64,000 nt of DNA, taken from assembly GCA_028023455.1 (NCBI GenBank), contig JAQFVV010000021.1:5174853-5238852 (forward strand). The letters run 5' to 3'. How positions within the stretch are numbered: the stretch's first letter is position 1; every line of letters begins with the position of its first letter. The stretch is from Epiperipatus broadwayi (taxonomy: Eukaryota; Onychophora; Udeonychophora; Euonychophora; Peripatidae). Below the pieces are notes generated by a model. The model was not told the DNA's origin. It was given only the letters and a program-made list of their open reading frames with translations, and did not search any database. Made by a program: the position numbers and the translations under genes. Shown one piece after another: positions 57,254 to 64,000 of the stretch.

Positions 57254-59296
57254 ATGAATATAGAAAAGATGTTAGATGTGAATGATAGAGTGATAGAAAA
57301 CATGAAAGCATATAGTAATGGGAATATTAGGTTTTCAGAAAATGAACTGAATGAGGTAGAGAAGAAATTGAAAAGTGGAAAGGCAAGAGGTTTAGATGGA
57401 TGGGCAGCAGAGATGGTAATGAATTTAGGATATAGGGCAAAAGTAAAGTTATTATCTTGTTTTAATAAAATGGCACAGAATAGAGTTTTCCCAAGTAGTT
57501 GGAGTAATACAAGAGTAAGATTATTATTTAAAGGAAAGGGTAAGGATCATAGAAAGTTGAATAATTATAGACCAATAGCAGTAACATCAGTTTTATATAA
57601 AGTTTTCTCATATATGGTGGCTAGAAGAGTTGTAAAATGGATGGAAGGGAATAATGTAGTGGGGGAAATGCAAGGAGGTTTTAGATTAGATAGGCATATA
57701 GGAGATAGTTTATTTGTAGTTACACAACTTATGGATATGAGTAGGAATTTAGGTAAACAGTTATATATGAGTTTTATAGATATAGAGAAGGCATATGATA
57801 GAGTAGATAGAAATAGATTATGGATAAGTTTAGCAAATTTGGGAATGGATGAAGCTTTAATAGATATTATTAAGAAATTATATGAAAATAATTATTATAT
57901 ATATCAATTAGGGAATATAGAATCAGTTAAAGTTAAAAATGGGGTGGGGCTAAGGCAAGGATGCCCTATGTCACCTATTTTGTTTGTGTTGTATTTGAGT
58001 GAAATGGAAAGAGCAATAGAAAGATTAGGAAGAGGGATAGAGATACCGTTAATAGGTAGTAAGGGAGTATATATTTTGTCAGGTCTTTTTTTTGTGGATG
58101 ATATATTTTTGTGTGCAGAAAGAAGAGAAGATATGGAAGTTATGTTGAGGACATGTGCAAGGGTTGGTAAAGAGATGGGGATTAAATTTAGTGAAGAAAA
58201 ATCAAATATAATGATGGTTAATACTGGGGAAAGAGAAGATGTAGAATTTTTATTGGGAGATATTAAGTTAAGTGTGGTGAATAGATATAGTTATTTGGGA
58301 ATTATTTTAAGTAATCAGAAAAATTATTTGGATGAATGGGAGAAAAAATTGATAAATGAAGCAAAGAAAAGAAAGGGATTGATAAAGAAATTAACAGTGT
58401 TTTCATATAATAAATATGATGTAGTTAGAATTATATGGAAAGGAGTTGCAGTAGCAGGGTTAACATATGGTAATGATGCATTATATGTTAGTAAAGAGGT
58501 ATTAAATTACTTAGAAAAAGTTCAAAGGGAAGTAGGAAGACATGCATTGGATGCAGATGTATGGACAGCAAAAGAGGCAATTCAAGGAGAAATGGGATGG
58601 TCAAGTTTTCATATGAGAGATGCAAAAAGTAAAATGAAAATGTTTGGTAGATTGCAGTTTATGGATAATAAAAGAATAGCTAAAATAGTATTTAATTGGG
58701 TTATGAGTAAAGGGCAGGTAACAAGATGGGTGAGAAAGGTAATGCGGTATGCAAAAGATTTGGATAAAGAATTTATATCAGTATATTTGTACAAAAGATG
58801 GGATGATTGTGTTAAGAGGATTGTTGAGTGTTGTAGTAGTAAGGAATGGGATAAAAGAATAGATTTATTAATAAAGAATAGGGAGTTAGAGAGATGGAGA
58901 AATAGTATGGAGAGTAAAAAGAGTTTAAATATATATAGAAATAAACAGAATATTAGGTGTGAGTTAATATATGATAATAGTAAGGAAAGTAGTTTATTAT
59001 TTAAGGCTCGAACGGGATCTTTAGCTACAAGAGAATATATATGTAAATGGAAAAAAATGGGTGATTTATTTTGTAAATTATGTAAGGAAGGAATAGAAAA
59101 TATTAGGCATTTGTTAATTGAATGTAAATGCTTGAAAACAGAAAGGGTACATATAATGAAGTTATGGAAGAATAAATATGAAAAAAGTGATTATACAGAA
59201 AGTGAATTATTGGTTTTTATGCTGGGTTTGGGAAAAGATAAAGGGGATTTAGATATAAAGGTTATAGAGTTGACAAAGATTATATTGTGGAAATAG
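57254..59296 (+). CDS. LINE reverse transcriptase (C-terminal part of ORF2)
   Basis: A 680-codon uninterrupted frame. It copies element RNA into DNA at a nicked target. RT motifs in order, by residue: SGKARGLDGWAAEM (about 42-55), VRLLFKGKGKDHRKLNNYRPIAV (about 95-117), MQGGFR (about 139), FIDIEKAYDRV (about 173), LRQGCPMSPILF (about 229), FFVDD (about 275, the catalytic box with Val), and YLGIIL (about 347). A Cys/His motif C-x2-C-x7-H-x4-C (FCKLCKEGIENIRHLLIEC) lies near residue 620. The first ATG is not the natural start: the frame is open for 15 codons upstream and follows a broken linker. The coding strand is extremely poor in C. All key RT residues seen are intact, so loss is recent. 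Confidence 0.88.
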   Translation: MNIEKMLDVNDRVIENMKAYSNGNIRFSENELNEVEKKLKSGKARGLDGWAAEMVMNLGYRAKVKLLSCFNKMAQNRVFPSSWSNTRVRLLFKGKGKDHRKLNNYRPIAVTSVLYKVFSYMVARRVVKWMEGNNVVGEMQGGFRLDRHIGDSLFVVTQLMDMSRNLGKQLYMSFIDIEKAYDRVDRNRLWISLANLGMDEALIDIIKKLYENNYYIYQLGNIESVKVKNGVGLRQGCPMSPILFVLYLSEMERAIERLGRGIEIPLIGSKGVYILSGLFFVDDIFLCAERREDMEVMLRTCARVGKEMGIKFSEEKSNIMMVNTGEREDVEFLLGDIKLSVVNRYSYLGIILSNQKNYLDEWEKKLINEAKKRKGLIKKLTVFSYNKYDVVRIIWKGVAVAGLTYGNDALYVSKEVLNYLEKVQREVGRHALDADVWTAKEAIQGEMGWSSFHMRDAKSKMKMFGRLQFMDNKRIAKIVFNWVMSKGQVTRWVRKVMRYAKDLDKEFISVYLYKRWDDCVKRIVECCSSKEWDKRIDLLIKNRELERWRNSMESKKSLNIYRNKQNIRCELIYDNSKESSLLFKARTGSLATREYICKWKKMGDLFCKLCKEGIENIRHLLIECKCLKTERVHIMKLWKNKYEKSDYTESELLVFMLGLGKDKGDLDIKVIELTKIILWK

Positions 59297-59435
59297 GATA
59301 GGGCAGAATATGGGAAAATTTAGAGTGGGGAATGGAAAATGAAGTGGCTAATAGGTTTATCTGGGCATAATTGCTGAGATATTCTTGACTTCGTTTAAGG
59401 AGAAGCCACAATACATCACATCACTTAACATCACA

Positions 59436-59720
59436 TATTGCTTTATCTTATAATGGTTCGTTTCTCTGCGGTCTGTCTCTAAGTTTTTTTATTTTCCATT
59501 TCCAGTGATTTTCCCCCCAGCAATTTGTGAATCTTTTTAGACAAAAACTGACTATAAATAGCACTGCTGGTTTTATTCCAATCTGGAATAAATTGCTTTC
59601 AATATCCACAAAGTATGGATTCTCTGGCAGTTATTATTGTGTTAAGTCAATCATAGCAAAAACTAATTGACATTTTATTAATATTCTGTTTAAGATATCC
59701 AGTATATTGACTTCACAAAA
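59436..59720. other. Spacer after the LINE
   Basis: No feature is recognised. It contains CCCCCCAGCAATTTG near 59514, which resembles CCCCCAGCAATTTGC at 51027 inside the long LTR. The match is short, so its meaning is unclear. Confidence 0.35.
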
Positions 59721-59721
59721 A

Positions 59722-60790
59722 ACAGGCAAAAATCTCCATACAGAAGTGCCACTCAGTGCAAAACAGATTAATAAATAGATGCAAGGTTTGTGCATAAAAT
59801 CCCTATATAGTACCTACTCATCCAATACTCAATACTAATTTCTAGCTTGTGGCTTTCATCAGTGAGAAAACCTTGGATCTGAGAGCACTACACCTAGATC
59901 TTAGAATCTAATACAACCTTTAGCAGCCATATTTTATCTCTACTTAACTACAAAATGATGAGTTTAAAAAAGAAAACACAGTAATATTTTCAATCCAAGC
60001 TCATTATATAGTCTTATAGGTCTGAACTCAGTTCAGTACCCATACATTTTGGCATCTTTGGTTTTTTTAATAATCATAGTCACCATTATCCTATTAGGCA
60101 GAATCAGTATTAAACCATAAACATCACATCCATATTTCTTATGCTTGCTCAAGCTATTTAAAACTCACCATACAGTAGCGCCACTCAGTGCAGCCAGAGT
60201 AATCAATGGAGCAAGAAAGTTTGTGCATAAAATCCCTATTTAGTGTCTACTAATTGAACATCTCCAGACTAGTTTCTCTGGCTTGCACTGAGTGGCACTA
60301 CTATATAGAGAGTTTTGCCTATTTTAAACAGTTTGGGCAAGCATAAAAAATGGTGATCATATGATGTTTTGTGGTTTAATATCAATCCTGCCTAATAGGA
60401 TAGTGATGACTATGGTTATTAAAAAACCAAAGACACCAAAATGTATGGGTACTGAACTGAGTTCAGATCTATACAACTATACAAGCCAATGAGCTTGGAT
60501 TGAAAGTATTATTGTTCTCAAATTTTAGACTCATAGTTTTGTAGTTATGTAAAGATAAAAGGTGGACTGCTGGAGGGTTGCATTAGATCCTAAGATCTAG
60601 GTGCAATGCTCTCAGATACAAGGCTCCTCACTGATGAAATCCGCAAGCTAGAAACTAGTCTAGGGCTATTGTATGGGTAGGTACTAGATAGGGATTTTAT
60701 GCACAAACCTTGCATCCATTGCTTGCTCTGATTTCACTGAGTGGCACTACAGTATGGAGAGTTTTGCCTGTTTAAGCAGCTAGAGCAAGC
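59722..60790. repeat. ~1.05-kb palindrome made of family A
   Basis: The left arm 59725-60235 is the reverse complement of the right arm 60265-60785 across all blocks: GGCAAAA..CTCCATACAG with CTGTATGG-type ends, GATCTAGGTG, GAACTCAGTTCAGTACCCATAC and TCCTATTAGGCA all recur inverted. The centre is near 60250. Mismatches are scattered, so the arms are older than those at 37.8 kb. Each arm also has an inner inverted GAGTGGCACTAC block. No gene is inside. It is likely a fold-back transposon, or two copies inserted head to head. Confidence 0.85.
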
Positions 60791-60801
60791 ATATGAAATG
60801 A

Positions 60802-61480
60802 TCATGTGATGTTTATATTGACTTCAGTTCGCTTTTTTAAATTCCATCTTGGAACTGGACACTTTTCAAGTATAAAGTGGATTTCAAGTGGTATTACAAT
60901 TGATTCATGTTGACTTATGAAGAAATGATTTAATATAATTAATTCAGCAGGTAAAGGTAAACCATTTTTTATTGAAGCAAAACATAAATCAGAAGTTGTT
61001 TTTGTTGCATTTGCCTTAATAGAATGATCTTCTTTGCTTGGCATAATTAGGTAAATGCATTTTAAATCCATACACACATTCTAAAATTTGACATCCTATT
61101 TGATTCTTATTGATGTATTCCGAAAGATTACAATGAGAATTAAAATTTCCCACATACACAAAAGATGTAGGAAGATTTGAAAGAGGAGGATAAGACCAAT
61201 TTATATTGGTGGACTTCAAAATATTGCACAAATAACAATTATCTTTCCAAATGGTGTTTGTAATATTATTTAAATTATCTTCAATAAAAGTTGTACATTT
61301 CACTAAAAGAACATAATTAACTACCCTCTGTTTAGAATGCATTTTATCAACAATCAATACCAACAAGAAATTTTAATAAAGTTCCACATTTTTAAGCAAA
61401 GCCTCCTGGAATACAATTACATCAATGTTGTGCTAAACAATTAATTTGTAGAGGATATTTATTTTTGATATATCCTCAAT
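60802..61480 (-). pseudogene. LINE endonuclease relic (APE type)
   Basis: On the minus strand, INVIVFQEALLKN (about 61390-61430) corresponds to the 'QE' motif of APE-type LINE endonucleases. VYVGNFNSHCNLSEY (about 61110-61160) is the GDFN motif with Asp changed to Asn. DLCFAS (about 60985) and SQHESIVIPLEI with VPRWNLKK (about 60835-60920) match the SDH-end region of lophotrochozoan LINEs. RT is absent, as the palindrome abuts the relic at 60790. At least two frames are used, so it is dead. Confidence 0.7.
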
Positions 61481-62588
61481 TTTAGTTAAAAATAATTTTG
61501 TTTTATCAGGTAAAAAAGATCATTCTGTAGACATATACTGTGTAGTTGAAGTGTTACATGGTTGCCAATACTATATAGTGATTTTTAATTTTAACAGTCT
61601 AGGACTCTCACTTCTGGAGGTGCCAGAATTGACATTGCTTTTATTATGTATTTTCATAATTTGTTGTATTTAACTAGAAATAAATGAAATCTGGTTTCCA
61701 TGTGAAAATATTTGTTTCAGCTAATGCATAGTATTGGTCACAAAAAGGCTATTGTCCATCCATCCACTTGTAGTTAGTGAGAAGGATCGTAAAAACTACC
61801 TACAAGCTCAGGTTTGCCTCTGTCAGTCAGCTCAGTATCAGACTAATGATTAAAATGCTATTTGCCAAAAACAAACATCAATTAAAAAACTAATCACATT
61901 AACCTACCATTTCCAATAATACAAGCAGACTATTATCCTAATCTATTCAATAAACCATCAATTAAAAGCATTCCCCTGTAACTTGTATTTTCAACATTAC
62001 CTAGAGACTATGTCTGATTCTTTTATGATTAATGGTATTGCTTTTTTTCCTTAATTGTTGCCATTTATGTTTTATTTAGTTTCAGATCCAAAGTCCATGA
62101 AAGACTTAGATTACATCTCTAGAATTTGTCAAACAGTTTATGTAATAGAAAATATCTTAGTGTTTTTTTGGAGATGATTTTAAAAAGCATCAATTTTGTA
62201 GTATCATTTTTGTCTAAAAAAACTGCTTTGTTATTATATCTCTTGTGATAGATCAAATTTGATGATTCCTTATATCTAATGTGCTAGGTTAATATTGTTA
62301 GGGCAACATCTGGCAATCAAAAATGGTCGTAGGTTTATTCAATAATAGTAAAAGACTTCTACTGTGCAGTTTGAATGCAGTATTATTGCTGTTTACATGT
62401 GATGTAAAATCAATTACCACAGCAGTGGCTTCCCTAAAAAAGATAGGGGGTAGGGGTAGCATCACAAGTATTAGAAAGTCATATGTAAATTATCACTCTA
62501 TCCTATATCATTGATACCCAATATATAATCAAGATACTGAAATAAGCAAATAACTAGTTGCTTGTGAGGTCATATGATTTTTGAATAC
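61481..62588. other. AT-rich, no recognisable feature
   Basis: A 63-codon frame at 62323 has no recognisable motif. Nothing else is supported. Confidence 0.45.
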
Positions 62589-62664
62589 CCAAAGTACCGT
62601 TCCGAACTTCAATCCAATCTTTATCTCTTAGACTATCCTCTCTACCACTGTGCTAAATCACATG
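62589..62664 (-). repeat. tRNA-like relic (possible SINE head)
   Basis: The minus strand reads TTTAGCACAGTGGTAGAGAGG, a good A box, then AAGTTCGGAAC, a weak B box, at tRNA spacing. The ends do not form a convincing acceptor stem. It is of a different tRNA type from family T. Confidence 0.4.
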
Positions 62665-64000
62665 GGTAAAAAAAGCAAATAAAAATAAAGTAACTCAGGG
62701 TAAGAAAAATTATACAGACCTTCCCTCAAGAAGCTTATAAATCGAAGTGGAATTTTGTAGATTTTGATTTGTTTATAATCAACAAATGAAAAACATTATA
62801 TCTAGTCATAGCACATTAGGGCATATTAAATCCAGACTCAGTAATTATAAACTAATAAAAAGTATATACATATATATAGTCCACGAAAAAGGTACAAATC
62901 TGTACTTTAAATAAGCAATAGATATGAATTATTCATAATTTTGTGATGCAATTTTAAATGATAAACATTATAAGTTTTAAATAGAGTTTATGTACTGGAA
63001 TTGCCCTATATGGTTTAGTGCAGCAGTGGAATGACAGAAATTGGGGTTTAAATATTGACATTACCGGGCATGGTTTAATGCATTTGTAGAGTGCCATAGT
63101 TTCTGAAGTGTAAGATCATTGGATGGATTTTATTTCTGGGGATCGAACTATTTATGAATTCTCAAACAATGAAACCATTCTATTAATTTTAATAGGGGAC
63201 CTTGAAAAGGATTAGTATTAAACCTACTGCAGCTATACATAATATTGACTTAAAAAGATATTGTAAGATTACAATATTTTTAAGAAAATATTAAGATATT
63301 GTATGGAGACTAAGCATTAAAAAAGAGGGGCTAAAAAAATTCAATTATTTAAAAACTTTTAAAGCAAAATTAGATTAATCAATAGTAAACAAAACAAAAA
63401 AAGATTAAAAAAAAAAGAGATGAGAGAAAATGTCATTAGAAAATCTGTTGAAAAATGCCTCCTCCTTCGCTGGTTCTCTATGAAGAATTACCAGAGAGGT
63501 TTCACTCTGCAGAGTTATTCATTAACTTTATTTTAGAAAAAAAAATCTCAAGCGCGTGTGAGGAAGAGAGAGGATAGAGAAACAAGAAGAGAAAAAGAGG
63601 GAGAGAAGAGACGAGAAAGAAAACTGTGGGGGGTGGGGGATTAGAAGAGAGTGATATGTGTATGAGGAGAGAGCGAATGGTGAGTGTGTTTATATAATAG
63701 TAGTTAGACTATTGCAAAATAAAATTAATATAAAATTCAGCAGTATCGTTCGTATAAAAAATATTCTAATTGGAAGAATTTCTAAATAAGTTGACTAATT
63801 TTTAAACCAGTTCATCTTCCAAAAACCCAGATTAAATTTTTTTTTTTTAAAAAGTAGGAGATAATTGTTGAGCAAAAGAAATATGGTTTGAGAGTATTGG
63901 GCAAGATATTTCTAGCTATAACTACTTTTTATTATAATAAGCTGATGTATGTATATTACCAGCCTGAAGACACGATGAGGAATTAATTAGGCATAGATAC
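62665..64000. other. AT-rich; purine-rich block near the end
   Basis: 63545-63680 is a GA-rich run (GAGAGAAGAGACGAGAAAG and a G-run) without coding signs. The rest is featureless. Confidence 0.45.

Larger units (their letters stand above)
56928..59435 (+). mobile_element. 5'-truncated LINE with nearly intact RT
   Basis: Begins abruptly at about 56928 inside family A sequence, in the linker between the endonuclease and RT domains. It runs through RT to a 3' end with tandem ACATCAC-like units (about 59412-59436). The endonuclease is missing, consistent with 5' truncation at insertion. One frame shift near 57205 separates the linker from the main ORF. The family is an APE-type LINE I could not place with confidence. 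Confidence 0.85.

Overview
The window is AT-rich eukaryotic DNA with no recognisable host gene. What can be named is almost entirely mobile DNA and its decay products: at least five families of non-LTR retrotransposons, a Penelope-like element pair, two LTR retrotransposons with lysine-tRNA-type primer sites, tRNA-derived SINE heads, a mariner-type relic, and many fold-back (hairpin) repeats. The mixture (RTE and Tx1/L1-like and jockey/CR1-like LINEs, GIY-YIG Penelope elements, abundant inverted repeats, TA microsatellites) fits an invertebrate animal. A mollusc, perhaps a cephalopod, is my best guess, but that is inference and nothing here proves it.

Layout. 1-5.5 kb: minus-strand remains of a Tx1/L1-like LINE (reverse transcriptase, endonuclease, CCHC ORF1), abutted by the 3' end of an RTE LINE (5.5-6.15 kb). 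7.6-9.3 kb: two copies of an interspersed repeat (called family A here), a second RTE tail and a tRNA-like relic. 9.3-19 kb: mostly unassignable AT-rich DNA with SINE heads, a 335-bp hairpin, a smaller hairpin and a tandem duplication. 19.0-27.9 kb: one complete LTR retroelement with two 3.05-kb LTRs, a 5-bp target duplication (TGTAA) and a 2.8-kb interior. The interior holds no polymerase, only one purine-rich reading frame of unknown type that is crossed by a single in-frame TAG. 27.9-34.3 kb: a SINE and two heavily decayed LINEs in opposite orientations. 35-41.8 kb: several near-perfect hairpins, repeat family B, a SINE, a three-unit tandem repeat and a mariner HTH fragment. 42.5-44.45 kb: two Penelope-like copies head to head between TA tracts. 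48.5-53.3 kb: a tandem array of family B units split by a second LTR element whose two LTRs differ greatly in length. 53.5-54.2 kb: a SINE head and a third RTE tail. 56.7-60.8 kb: a nearly intact, extremely C-poor LINE lying between inverted copies of family A, followed by a 1-kb palindrome built from the same family. 60.8-61.5 kb: an endonuclease relic of another LINE. The last 2.5 kb hold nothing I can name apart from a tRNA-like relic.

How the parts relate: the window looks like a nested transposon landscape. The RTE tails share one 3' end but have different 5' truncation points, as target-primed reverse transcription produces. The second LTR element is nested in a satellite-like array, and the C-poor LINE is nested between fold-back arms. 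The best candidates for something undescribed are the polymerase-less long-LTR element with its interrupted ORF, the asymmetric LTR element whose length difference falls at a hairpin, and the A/B fold-back family. All boundaries and similarities were read by eye.
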